Part shown: one piece after another, positions 17,550 to 25,981 of the stretch
How positions within the stretch are numbered: the first letter of the stretch is position 1
Layout of the letters: each line of letters starts with the position of its first letter
Assembly (NCBI RefSeq): GCF_023634845.1
Contig: NZ_JAMLJL010000007.1
Span: 62,001-126,000 of the forward strand
Direction of reading: 5' to 3'
Length of the DNA stretch: 64,000 bases
Source of the DNA: Flavobacterium amniphilum
GTDB taxonomy: Bacteria; Bacteroidota; Bacteroidia; Flavobacteriales; Flavobacteriaceae
Program-made: the position numbers and the translations under genes
The notes under the pieces: model-generated
Database searches by the model: none
What the model was told of the DNA's origin: nothing
The model's input: the letters and a program-made list of their open reading frames with translations, nothing else

Positions 17550-18506
17550 TTAAAATTTCCAGTTTTTACGTTGGGCTTCCGACTGAAAAGTCCATGCCAC
17601 CATACGGCTCGTTTTCTGACCTTGTGCCATGTCGATGGTTTTAACGTCAATGGCTCCGACTTTCTTTAGCAGTTTGTAAATCTTGTTGAGGTTTTCTTTT
17701 TTAGAAATCAATGTGGTAAACCATAGTACCTGTTGAGGGTATTTTACACTTTCATAAATCATTTGGGTCAGAAAACCTATTTCGCCGCCGTTGCACCATA
17801 ATTCTGTGTGTTGTCCTCCGAAATTCAATACCGGTTTTGATGCCTGTTTGTATTGCAGATTTTTAGCTTTTCTGGATGTGGCTTTTACGGCTTCTGCCGC
17901 AGAAGCATGAAAAGGAGGATTGCAAATGGTGAATGCAAAACGATCTTCAGGTTCGATGATGTTTTTGAAAATAAACCGGGATTCTGTTTGTTTTTGTAAA
18001 CTGACGGAGTCAATCAGCTTTGGGTTTTTCTGAATGGTTTTTTTACAGCTTTGAAGCGATTCTTCGTTGGTGTCGGTTCCGATAAAACTCCAGTTGTATA
18101 CAGCGTTGCCGATTATCGGATAAATGCAGTTAGCTCCGATACCGATATCCAAGCCTTGTACGCTTAAACCTTCGGGGATGATTTTGTTATTGGTTTCAGC
18201 CAATAAATCAGCAATATAATGAATGTAATCGGCCCTTCCCGGAATTGGAGGGCAAAGGTAATTTTCCGGTATATCCCAGTCGGCGATATTATAATGACTG
18301 ATCAGAAGTGCTTTGTTGAGTGCTTTTACGGCTTTCGGATTGCTGAAATCGATTGTTTTTTCGTCAGAATCAGGATTGAATTTGTTTGTTGTCAGAAACT
18401 CTTTTAATTCCTTGTTGGCTAAAACCAATTGCTCAAAATCATACCCAAAACGGTGTGGGTTTCTTGGGTGTAAATTCTTTTTTTCTGGAGTTATATTTGG
18501 TTTCAT
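17550..18506 (-). CDS. rlmF: 23S rRNA (adenine(1618)-N6)-methyltransferase RlmF
   Basis: A 318-residue SAM-dependent methyltransferase that modifies A1618 of 23S rRNA. The sequence follows E. coli RlmF closely: LHPRNPHRFGYDF at the N terminus, AVKALNKALL, LCPPIPGRADYIHYIADLL, the SAM-binding stretch LDIGIGANCIYPIIG, the catalytic NPPF motif in ICNPPFHAS, LNFGGQHTELWCNGGE, and MAQGQKTSRMVAWTF near the C terminus. Length and start agree with the family. It lies between the thiamine pyrophosphokinase gene (56-base gap upstream) and uvrB (80-base gap downstream) on the same strand. Nothing unusual is seen. Confidence 0.95.
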   Translation of the reverse strand: MKPNITPEKKNLHPRNPHRFGYDFEQLVLANKELKEFLTTNKFNPDSDEKTIDFSNPKAVKALNKALLISHYNIADWDIPENYLCPPIPGRADYIHYIADLLAETNNKIIPEGLSVQGLDIGIGANCIYPIIGNAVYNWSFIGTDTNEESLQSCKKTIQKNPKLIDSVSLQKQTESRFIFKNIIEPEDRFAFTICNPPFHASAAEAVKATSRKAKNLQYKQASKPVLNFGGQHTELWCNGGEIGFLTQMIYESVKYPQQVLWFTTLISKKENLNKIYKLLKKVGAIDVKTIDMAQGQKTSRMVAWTFQSEAQRKNWKF

Positions 18507-18562
18507 TTATTCGGGAGCAAAAAATCTGAGGTACAAAGGTAAGAAGAATTTTGGCTACGTTT

Positions 18563-19225
18563 TTAATCGAAACATTCCATCATCAGTAAATCTCCTCCGG
18601 TATATTCAATTGTTACTAACCCGTCCTTGATTACATGATTGCTGCTGCCGGTTCTGTAGCCTATGGTAAGTGTTTCGTTTTTTAACGGATAGAATAAATT
18701 TTGTGTGGTAATACCAGATACATGTCCAATTGGAATTAATGAAATGGGAGTATTGGCTGTATGCCATTTTTCAAATTTCCTCGGTAATAAAAAAATCTTT
18801 GAATGATCGTCGAGGATGACAATTTTCAATTGGTTACGGTAATGTACAATGTTTGTAATGTTTGTAATGGTATGGTCGGCTCTTTTTCCCGTTGCCCAGA
18901 TTACATTGGCGGCTTTATGACCTCTTTCAATCAGGAAGTCAAAAGCTTTTTCAAGATCTGTTTTGTCCTGGTCCGGCGTGTGGATGACTTCTAGCGGATA
19001 TTGCTTTTCTTTGTAGTAATCGGCATCAAAACCACGGTCGAAATCGCCGAGTAAGACATCGATTTTAATACCCAATTCCAATACCCGTTCTATTGCCGAA
19101 TCCAATACAATTACAAGCGGTGACCACTCCAGTAATTGATCCATTAATTCACGGGAACATTCGGCTCCATTGGCAATAATTAAAGCAGGTTCCTGGTCAT
19201 CCCGTACGATATGGTGTGAAGACAT
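18563..19225 (-). CDS. Thiamine pyrophosphokinase (thiamin diphosphokinase)
   Basis: A 220-residue cytoplasmic enzyme expected to make thiamine diphosphate from thiamine and ATP. Family features are ALIIANGAE near the N terminus, VVLDSAIERVLELGI, the acidic catalytic pocket IDVLLGDFD, and DQDKTDLEKAFDFL. These are followed by ATGKRADHTITNI (the G-R-xDH stretch) and a C-terminal beta-rich thiamine-binding domain ending with SSNHVIKDGLVTIEY. No THI-box riboswitch is visible upstream. The gene follows the DUF4249 lipoprotein by 52 bases and precedes rlmF by 56. A small GGCTCA/TGAGCC hairpin lies in the upstream gap. The assignment is good but rests on motifs only. Confidence 0.82.
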   Translation of the reverse strand: MSSHHIVRDDQEPALIIANGAECSRELMDQLLEWSPLVIVLDSAIERVLELGIKIDVLLGDFDRGFDADYYKEKQYPLEVIHTPDQDKTDLEKAFDFLIERGHKAANVIWATGKRADHTITNITNIVHYRNQLKIVILDDHSKIFLLPRKFEKWHTANTPISLIPIGHVSGITTQNLFYPLKNETLTIGYRTGSSNHVIKDGLVTIEYTGGDLLMMECFD

Positions 19226-19246
19226 TTGATTTCAGATTTCGGATTC

Positions 19247-19262
19247 GGCTCAAAAATGAGCC
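19247..19262. other. Small intergenic hairpin between DUF4249 and thiamine pyrophosphokinase genes
   Basis: GGCTCA at 19247-19252 pairs with TGAGCC at 19257-19262 across an AAAA loop. There is no T run after it on the minus strand, so it is at most a weak terminator or a processing/stability element. Confidence 0.35.
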
Positions 19263-19277
19263 TTCAAAAGTAAGAAA

Positions 19278-20093
19278 TTATTGGACAACATATTCCCGTG
19301 TGTCAATTTCGCCTAAAGCAAAGTAACCTAACGGATAATCTTCAATGTTGGTTTGGTTGATAATATTGCCTCTGAGTGTCGCCGGTGGCGTTGCGAAAGG
19401 GTTTCCGGTATTTGTACTTGCAATCGGGATTAATTTGTTCATATAATTGTAATATGAATTGGTAATTCCCTGTAGTGCTAGTTTTAATGTTTTTCCCTGT
19501 TCCACTTCACTTGCGTAAAATCCGAACATCACATTTCCCTGAAAAAATTCATCGCTTACGACTCCGTATTCCTGTACTTTTTTCTTAGAGTTTTTAACTC
19601 CCAGTAAGTAAAAATTGTTTTCTGCATCATTGTCCTGAAAGAAGAATTTTACCTGTATTTCGTCTTCACCTGTTGGTCCCGGTACTGTTTCCTGTTGGAC
19701 ATTGATGATAGGAGGAGTGGCCAGTAATTTTGAAGTAGAAGTGTAAGTTTGTCCTTGATAAGTTACTGAAAGTGTATAGTCTTCATTGATGACCGGAATA
19801 AAGTTATTGCAAACATAATCACCTGAATCAGGCACTTCAACAAAATTAAAAACTGTATTACTGCTATTGGTCACGGTTACGGTTGCTCCATTGGCAAAAA
19901 TAATATCATTTGTGTAAAAGTCGTTTGTGAGGCTCAACTTTATCGTTTGGTTTTCACCTGTGGTTCCCTTTTGCCATTTAATTATGGCATTGATGACCAA
20001 TTTAGGTTCACCAGTGTTGAGTGGAATATCAACAGTGTCCTGACATGAAACGGATAAGAAAACTATAACGATGATGAATAAAAACTTTTTCAT
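19278..20093 (-). CDS. DUF4249 lipoprotein, partner of the TonB-dependent receptor
   Basis: A 271-residue outer-membrane or surface lipoprotein. The signal peptide ends at the lipobox VSVSC (Cys17), followed by QDTVDIPL. DUF4249 landmarks are PKLVINAIIKWQ, the ATVTVTNSSN strand, YTLSVTYQGQTYTSTSKL with the following PPIINV, and FFFQDNDAENNFYLLG. It starts 3 bases after the stop of the TonB-dependent receptor gene, an arrangement typical for this family. The lipoprotein is therefore probably an accessory substrate-binding or plug-associated subunit of that receptor, comparable in logic to SusD, although unrelated in sequence. The substrate is not indicated by the sequence. Confidence 0.88.
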   Translation of the reverse strand: MKKFLFIIVIVFLSVSCQDTVDIPLNTGEPKLVINAIIKWQKGTTGENQTIKLSLTNDFYTNDIIFANGATVTVTNSSNTVFNFVEVPDSGDYVCNNFIPVINEDYTLSVTYQGQTYTSTSKLLATPPIINVQQETVPGPTGEDEIQVKFFFQDNDAENNFYLLGVKNSKKKVQEYGVVSDEFFQGNVMFGFYASEVEQGKTLKLALQGITNSYYNYMNKLIPIASTNTGNPFATPPATLRGNIINQTNIEDYPLGYFALGEIDTREYVVQ

Positions 20094-20096
20094 GGT

Positions 20097-22475
20097 TTAA
20101 AATTTAAAGTTGTAAGAAACTGCCGGAACAATTCCGAATATTGATAAGCGCGTTGCCTCGTTTTTACCGGTTTCACTGTTTTGGCTGAAACTGATGGAAG
20201 CGGCATTTTTTCTGCTATACAGGTTGTAAATACTGAAAACCCACTCACTGCTTAATTTTTTTTCTCTTTTTTGACGTGTTTTCATAGTGGCTGACACGTC
20301 AAGATGATGGTAAGCCGGTAAACGGTTGTCATTGCGGGAATTATAGTACGGAACAACTACATCTTCAAATACATATTTCCCTGCCGGGTAGGTTACGGGT
20401 TGCCCGGACTGGAAGGTAAAGTTTCCTCCGAATGTCCATCGGTCGTTGTATTTGTAACTGGCGGTAACTGCCACATTGTGGGTTTTGTCGTAAGCTGATC
20501 GGTACCATTTTCCGTAGTTGATACCAATTTCGGTTGGGGTTCTTCCCGGAGTTTGCTGTTCTGATTTTGATAAGGTGTATGCAATCCATCCGTTGAAATT
20601 TCCTGTGTTTTTGCGTAAAAGCATCTCCAGTCCATAAGAACGCATGCGTCCGTTGAGAATAACCTGTTCAATGGCTTCATTGGCAATTAAATCGGCTCCG
20701 TCAATATAGTCCATCCTATTTTGTACGCCTTTGTAATAGGTTTCAAGTTCGAGAGTGTAATTATCATCTTTGAAGTTCTTGAAATAGCCTAATGATATCT
20801 GATCTGCAATTTGAGGTTTGATATAATTGTCGCTCGGAGTCCAAACATCAAGCGGGGTGGGAGAAGCAGTGTTTGAAATCAATTGGAGGTATTGTACCAT
20901 TCGGTTATAACCCATTTTTACCGATTGGTCTTTATTGATTTCATAAGACATGGCAAAGCGTGGCTCGAAATAACCGAAGTTCTCGATTGTTTTGTTTCTT
21001 CCGAAATATTGGGTGCTGATTGGAGTTCCTTTTTCGTAAATTTTCAATTCTTCGTCATAAACCACCGGTTGGTTGTTTTCGTAATAATTGATGGTAGATT
21101 CACCCAATCTGTAAAACAAACTCAGGCGCAAACCGTAAGATATGGATATTTTCTCCCTTAGGCTTTGTTCTACATCGAAGTAGAATGAAGGTTCAAGAGC
21201 ATATTTCCTGTCTAATTGACGGTAATTGATGGAAGACTCATCATCGATTGGTTCTACTGTTCCCGGATTAAAATTGTAATAAATAGCGTTTGCACCGTAA
21301 TTTACTTTAGTGCGGTCTGAAAGATAATGTTTGAAATCATATTTCAGATTGTAGGCTTTGATTCCTGAATCCCAGTTAAATCCAATGAAGTCGAGTTTCA
21401 GACCATAGTAATAGTCGCTGTAAATTAGGGACAGATTGGAAAATAATTTGTCTGAAAATAAATGGTTCCATCTCAAGTTAAGGGTGCTGTTACCATACGT
21501 ATTGGTAAAACTTTCACTTAATGTAAAGATATCCCTTCCGAAATATCCTGAAAGGTATAAGTTATTGTTATTGTTTAGTTTGTAATTCAGTTTGGTGTTT
21601 AAATCATAAAAATAAGCTTTGTTGTCATTGTCTGTAAATTTTAAGAATAAGTGCGCGTAAGAACCGCGGGCACCGAATAGAAATGAGCCTTTTTCTTTTA
21701 CAATCGGACCTTCGGCCAATACACGGCTCGTAATTAATCCGATTCCACCATTCATGGCGAATTTGTTGCTGTTTCCGTCTTTCTGGTAAATATCCAAAAC
21801 TGAAGAAGCCCTGCCTCCAAAACGCGACGGAATACCTCCTTTATATAGCTTAAGGTCTTTGATGGCGTCAGGATTAAAGACAGAGAAAAATCCAAAAACA
21901 TGTGAAGAGTTATATACGGTTGCTTCATCCAGCAATACCAGATTCTGGTCAGCACCTCCTCCGCGGACATTGAATCCTGATTGACCTTCACCGGCATTGG
22001 TTACTCCTGGCAAGAATAAAAGTGATTTAATGATATCTACTTCTCCTAATACGACCGGCATTTGCTTGATAGTTTGTATAGTAAGTTTGTTGATGCTGAT
22101 TTCAGGTTTCCGGATGTTTGCTCTGTTTTTTGCTGTTACGGCAATCTCATCAAGTTGTTTGATTTGTTTGTTTTCTTCTCTCAGAAAAAAATTCCGTTTC
22201 ATGTTTTTGTCCAAAACCAGTTGTTCAGTATGCGATGTAAAGCCTGAAGTGAAAAAGTCAACAGTATAAGTTCCTTTGGGAAGTGTTATAGAGTAAAAAC
22301 CATATTCGTTTGTGTAGACAATTGCATCGGTTTCGATTATCTGTATTGCCACACCAATTAGCTTCTCATTGGATTTTGCATCTGATACGGTTCCGCTAAA
22401 AGTGAACTTTTCCTGTGAAAAAAGTGAGAAATTAAGTATTAATGTTAAAATGATAAAAAAAAATTTTCTTTTCAT
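20097..22475 (-). CDS. TonB-dependent receptor with carboxypeptidase-like regulatory domain
   Basis: A 792-residue outer-membrane transporter. The signal peptide (residues 1-20, ending SLFSQ) is followed by a carboxypeptidase-regulatory-like domain (about 24-105, FSGTVSDAKSNEKLIGVAIQI), a plug domain (about 125-235, VLGEVDIIKSLLFLPGV, GFNVRGGGADQNLVLLDEATVY, RFGGRASSVLDIY) and a beta-barrel ending in the aromatic C terminus AVSYNFKF. The start MKRKFFFIILTLILN is clear. It is the first gene of a run DUF4249, thiamine pyrophosphokinase, rlmF, uvrB. It faces a TPR-AraC regulator gene across a 340-bp AT-rich region. Barrel loops give no clear hint of the substrate. Confidence 0.92.
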   Translation of the reverse strand: MKRKFFFIILTLILNFSLFSQEKFTFSGTVSDAKSNEKLIGVAIQIIETDAIVYTNEYGFYSITLPKGTYTVDFFTSGFTSHTEQLVLDKNMKRNFFLREENKQIKQLDEIAVTAKNRANIRKPEISINKLTIQTIKQMPVVLGEVDIIKSLLFLPGVTNAGEGQSGFNVRGGGADQNLVLLDEATVYNSSHVFGFFSVFNPDAIKDLKLYKGGIPSRFGGRASSVLDIYQKDGNSNKFAMNGGIGLITSRVLAEGPIVKEKGSFLFGARGSYAHLFLKFTDNDNKAYFYDLNTKLNYKLNNNNNLYLSGYFGRDIFTLSESFTNTYGNSTLNLRWNHLFSDKLFSNLSLIYSDYYYGLKLDFIGFNWDSGIKAYNLKYDFKHYLSDRTKVNYGANAIYYNFNPGTVEPIDDESSINYRQLDRKYALEPSFYFDVEQSLREKISISYGLRLSLFYRLGESTINYYENNQPVVYDEELKIYEKGTPISTQYFGRNKTIENFGYFEPRFAMSYEINKDQSVKMGYNRMVQYLQLISNTASPTPLDVWTPSDNYIKPQIADQISLGYFKNFKDDNYTLELETYYKGVQNRMDYIDGADLIANEAIEQVILNGRMRSYGLEMLLRKNTGNFNGWIAYTLSKSEQQTPGRTPTEIGINYGKWYRSAYDKTHNVAVTASYKYNDRWTFGGNFTFQSGQPVTYPAGKYVFEDVVVPYYNSRNDNRLPAYHHLDVSATMKTRQKREKKLSSEWVFSIYNLYSRKNAASISFSQNSETGKNEATRLSIFGIVPAVSYNFKF

Positions 22476-22815
22476 TACTATTAGAATCGGTTAAAAAAAC
22501 AACAGTAAAGTTTGCCTTTTTATCTTTTATAAGATGTTAAGGTATCGTTAAATAAGAGGGTAAAATCTGTTTTTTAAAATCACAAAATAGCCCATTTCCG
22601 TTATTTTTTTTAAACAATTCTGATTTATTGCTAAATTGACTTTAAAATACTTAAAATTTTATTTATTTTGTTTGAATTTTGTTAAATTTAAATAAAAATA
22701 AAATTATAATTTTTTACTGTTTTTTACTAGTTAAGCAAAGGATTTTTAAAACTTTCACATTATAGATACATTTGTGTGACCTTACAAATTGCTTGCTTCA
22801 AAAAAACAAATTCAG
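22476..22815. other. AT-rich divergent intergenic region
   Basis: About 340 bp without a gene between the TonB-dependent receptor (minus) and the TPR-AraC regulator (plus). It is strongly AT-rich with A and T tracts. The only specific signal I support is the -7 element at 22767-22774. It is the natural place for an operator of the AraC-type regulator, but I could not identify a convincing repeat. Confidence 0.6.
22767..22774 (+). promoter_or_regulatory. Putative -7 promoter element of the TPR regulator pair
   Basis: TACATTTG matches TAnnTTTG exactly and lies 41 bases upstream of the ATG at 22816. No -33 TTG is seen at standard spacing, so the promoter may depend on an activator. Confidence 0.42.
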
Positions 22816-24393
22816 ATGAGAGATAAGAAAATTACATTTTTCCTTTTGATTTTAATTAACCTGAATGTGTTTTTGGCTGCTGGTGGAATGCAAGCGAAGG
22901 ATTTTATAAAACGTGAATCTTTGTTTAAAGAGTCGGAGGAATTGATTTATTCCAAGCCTGATGATGCTTTGAAAATTGCCCAACATCTTTTGAATGGTAA
23001 TATTTCTGATGTTGAAAAAACCAGAATTCATTTTTTGATTGCTGAAATTTACAAAGTCAAAGGGGATCATAATAATGTGTTGAATTATTTGTATCTGGCT
23101 GATGAAAATGCTTCGGGGATACTTCCTGTTGACAGAATTCAGATTTTGATTGAGAAATCAATTGTTCTGCGGACTTTGTATCTGGACAAACAAGCCCGGA
23201 AATATATAGAACTTGCCAAAGAGGAAATATTGCAGATAAAAGATCAAACAGTTAAAGATTTCCTTGAAACTTCTATTAGCCTTGAGCAACTGGCTTTGTT
23301 GTTGGAGCGTCAGAATTATAAAGAAGCTTCCGGGAAATTGCAGAAAGAAGAAAAATCATTTGAGTCTACTTTGAAAAATTATCCGTTTCTTAATCTGAAG
23401 TATACTATTATAAAAGGCAGAACTAGTTTTGGGTTGGGTGATTTTGATAAAGCAAAATTTTATTACAACGAGGTTTTGCATTCTCTCGATAAGGAAAAAG
23501 AACGGAATATTTTTGCTGAATTTTATGCCTTAACGGGGCTAGCGACAATAAAATTCCATGAAAAAGTGCCTGAAGACGGAACCCGGGATCTTATGAAGGC
23601 ATTGGAAATTGCCAATAAGCTTCAAAATTTATATTATATAGATACGGCTAATAAGTTATTGGTTGCTAATTTTATTGTTTTAAATGACAGTGCTAATTAT
23701 AAACGGTATAACCATGAATTTTTAAAAACCCAGGCATTGTTGGAAAATGCCGATCAGGAATCTGTTAATACGGCTTACAATCTTATTGTTAAGGAGCAGG
23801 AAGAATATTATAAAAGTCAATTGGGTGGATATTTCACTAAACTTTATGTGGTGTTGTCACTTTTTCTGGTAATATTGATGGGATGCGGATTTGTTTGGTT
23901 TAAATATTATTGGAAGAAGAAAAGGCTTAATGAAATCATCAGTTATCTGGAAGTAACCCGGAATAATTTCATTATCCGTTTTACCGAAAAGAAAGATGTT
24001 GGTAAAAAGTTTTTTGTCCCTCAGGAAACTGAGCAATTGCTTTTAAGTAAATTGAAGCGTTTTGAAAATTCGACCCGTTTTACTAATAAAGATATGTCTT
24101 TGGCGGTTTTGGCAGGTCAATTTGAAACAAATACTAAATATTTATCAGAGGTTATTAATAAACACTATAATGTCAACTTCAATACTTATATTAATAAGCT
24201 CCGTATTAATTTTATAGTTAAAAAGTTAAAATCCGATTCTAATTTTATTAATTACAAGATTAGTTATCTGGCTGAAACCTGTGGTTTTTCTTCGCACAGT
24301 AGTTTTGCGACAGTTTTTAAATCGATTACCGGGATTGCTCCCATAACCTTTATCGAGCTTCTGAAAGATGAAAAAGAAGTTGCTAATTTTTAA
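22816..24393 (+). CDS. TPR membrane protein with C-terminal AraC-type DNA-binding domain
   Basis: I choose the ATG at 22816 (MRDKKITFFLL, 525 residues), because it gives a clear signal sequence ending near AAGGMQA; a TTG at 22789 would add nine polar residues. The periplasmic part (about 30-340) is a TPR-like helical array. A transmembrane helix at about 345-366 (VVLSLFLVILMGCGFVWF) leads to a cytoplasmic HTH_AraC domain (about 415-520) with MSLAVLAGQFETNTKYLSEVIN, YINKLRINFIVKKL and ISYLAETCGFSSHSSFATVFK. It is thus a one-component membrane regulator. The next gene starts 9 bases downstream and encodes a similar TPR protein without the DNA-binding domain. The divergent TonB-receptor unit is the obvious candidate target, by position only. 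Confidence 0.88.
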   Translation: MRDKKITFFLLILINLNVFLAAGGMQAKDFIKRESLFKESEELIYSKPDDALKIAQHLLNGNISDVEKTRIHFLIAEIYKVKGDHNNVLNYLYLADENASGILPVDRIQILIEKSIVLRTLYLDKQARKYIELAKEEILQIKDQTVKDFLETSISLEQLALLLERQNYKEASGKLQKEEKSFESTLKNYPFLNLKYTIIKGRTSFGLGDFDKAKFYYNEVLHSLDKEKERNIFAEFYALTGLATIKFHEKVPEDGTRDLMKALEIANKLQNLYYIDTANKLLVANFIVLNDSANYKRYNHEFLKTQALLENADQESVNTAYNLIVKEQEEYYKSQLGGYFTKLYVVLSLFLVILMGCGFVWFKYYWKKKRLNEIISYLEVTRNNFIIRFTEKKDVGKKFFVPQETEQLLLSKLKRFENSTRFTNKDMSLAVLAGQFETNTKYLSEVINKHYNVNFNTYINKLRINFIVKKLKSDSNFINYKISYLAETCGFSSHSSFATVFKSITGIAPITFIELLKDEKEVANF

Positions 24394-24402
24394 ACGACTG
24401 GC

Positions 24403-25572
24403 ATGAAATTAAAGATTGATTCATTTGTGCATTTTTTTATCCTGATTGTTTTTGTTTTTTTGACGGTTTCGGTTGATGGGCAGAATTCAGAGCGTCTTGA
24501 CAGTGTAATCAAGGCAAATGCTGCTAAAATGTATGAGAACCCGGATGCGGTTATTGCGGCAGGAAAGCTTGTGGTAAATGAATCGGAGAGTGATGTGGAT
24601 ATTAAAATAAGGGGATATAAATTAATATCAGATGGCTATTCTTCAAAGAGAGATTATAAGCAATCATTGAAATATGTTATAAAAGCAAATGAGTTGTTGC
24701 CGCAATCAAAGGATAAACTTTTGAAGATTTTGATAATTAATAAAGCCGGGATTCAATACCATCAGTTAAAAGTCTATGATAAATCAATTCAATATCTCGA
24801 CGAAGCTGAAAAACTAAGTATGGAATACTCTTCGAGGGATTCTGTTCATTCCTTTCTGGGTGTGAATTATATTGTAAGAGGGTTTATTTACAAGGAAAAA
24901 TTAAACTGTGATATCGCGATTAATTATTTTGACCGCGGAATAACTGAATTGCTTCTGGATAAAAATTTAAAGACGAATGCGAGTAAAATCAGTATTGCTA
25001 AGTATAATAAAGGGAACTGCTATCTATTGATGTCGGATACAAAATCGGCTACAACGAGTTTTCAGGAATCAATCGATTATGCTAAGGAAACGAATGCCAA
25101 GAGTCTTTTGGCGTTTGCCCAAAAAGGATTGGCTCAGGTTTATACGATGGAAGGCAAGTACAGGGATGCCGTAAAAATTCTGGAAGAAGCATTGGTAGTT
25201 TCCAAGGATGTTAATGACTTGGTTTTAAATCAGGAAGTTTTCAAAGGGCTGTCGGAAAATTACCTTGCTCTAAATGATTGGAAGAAATATACTAAGTACC
25301 GGACAGCATACCTAAAAACGCAAAGAAAGCTTAAAGAGCAGGAGCGGACTTCGGTAAGTGATTCTCTTCTTCAAAAAGAACAGGAAGAGAAGAAGAAAAT
25401 GGAGGATGCAATTCCTCAGTTTTGGTATGCAATAATTATTGTTCTTATGGTGTCTGGTTTTTTAATAGCTGCTTTTATGATTTATGTAAGAAGATCGGAA
25501 GCTCAAATTGAAAAGCTTCATCGGACTATTCAAACACTACAAAACGATAAATCCGGTAACGAAGAAGTTTAA
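24403..25572 (+). CDS. TPR membrane protein, paralogue of the upstream regulator lacking the HTH
   Basis: A 389-residue protein. The signal peptide ends near VSVDGQ. A TPR-like periplasmic region (about 25-310) includes AFAQKGLAQVYTMEGKYRDA. It shares the membrane-proximal pattern YLKTQRKLKEQE...QKEQEE with the preceding gene (FLKTQALLENADQE...VKEQEE). One transmembrane helix at about 340-362 is followed by a short coiled-coil tail (IEKLHRTIQTLQND) where the AraC domain would be expected. The two genes are 9 bases apart and surely co-transcribed. It looks like a sensor subunit that lost, or never had, an output domain. It may form mixed dimers with its neighbour; that is inference. No enzyme motif is present. 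Confidence 0.78.
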   Translation: MKLKIDSFVHFFILIVFVFLTVSVDGQNSERLDSVIKANAAKMYENPDAVIAAGKLVVNESESDVDIKIRGYKLISDGYSSKRDYKQSLKYVIKANELLPQSKDKLLKILIINKAGIQYHQLKVYDKSIQYLDEAEKLSMEYSSRDSVHSFLGVNYIVRGFIYKEKLNCDIAINYFDRGITELLLDKNLKTNASKISIAKYNKGNCYLLMSDTKSATTSFQESIDYAKETNAKSLLAFAQKGLAQVYTMEGKYRDAVKILEEALVVSKDVNDLVLNQEVFKGLSENYLALNDWKKYTKYRTAYLKTQRKLKEQERTSVSDSLLQKEQEEKKKMEDAIPQFWYAIIIVLMVSGFLIAAFMIYVRRSEAQIEKLHRTIQTLQNDKSGNEEV

Positions 25573-25981
25573 CATCTGATTTTTTTATAATCCTTTTTTG
25601 AAATTTCTACGACTCTTTCATTCTCTTTATTTTTGAGATATTTTTGTTAAAATAACATAATAATTAAATTATTGTAACTTTTTGTTTTAATTACTTATTT
25701 AAGTAGTTTTTTCTAAATTGAAGTTATTTTAACATTTTTACTGCTTATTTTTTAATAAGAAACCTTTCAGAAACAAGTAAAAATGTAGCCAAAACCCCAT
25801 AAAAACAACCTGTTTTTATGGGGTTTTGATTTTGATGCTTGGTTGGTCTAATGTCTTGTTTTATAGGGGTTTTTGAAGTTTTTTTTGCTTTCAAAATTCA
25901 GTAAATGACAAAGCCATAGACGCTATGTGTATGTGTTGTCTGTCTATTTTTATGCATTGAACTGCTAACCGAAAAAATAGT
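25573..25981. other. AT-rich intergenic region upstream of the giant type A adhesin
   Basis: About 409 bp without a gene. It contains a TATTTTTG -7-like octamer at 25639-25646 and, further down, a strong 17-bp hairpin at 25791-25827. The last 150 bp, directly before the adhesin, show no perfect -7 match, though a CTATTTTTATG stretch lies near 25945. If transcription starts at 25639, the hairpin would sit in the adhesin leader. Confidence 0.55.
25791..25827 (+). terminator. Strong 17-bp stem terminator or leader hairpin
   Basis: A perfect 17-bp stem (25791-25807 with 25811-25827) and a 3-base loop. The stem is AAAACCCC-rich on the left and GGGGTTTT on the right, followed by GATTTTGATG. It lies 218 bases after the TPR gene and 154 bases before the adhesin, so it either ends the TPR operon or attenuates adhesin transcription. 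Confidence 0.7.

Noticed and set aside
19226..19277. Thiamine riboswitch before the thiamine pyrophosphokinase gene
   Set aside because: The gap is only 52 bases and lacks the conserved THI-box CTGAGA and related elements; only a small hairpin is present.
22789..22815. TTG start for the TPR-AraC regulator
   Set aside because: The ATG at 22816 begins directly before the signal peptide; the upstream part adds polar residues that fit no signal sequence.
25791..25827. Insertion sequence end or small inverted-repeat mobile element
   Set aside because: Only one perfect hairpin with a 3-base loop is present, with no target duplication or transposase; terminator or leader hairpin explains it.
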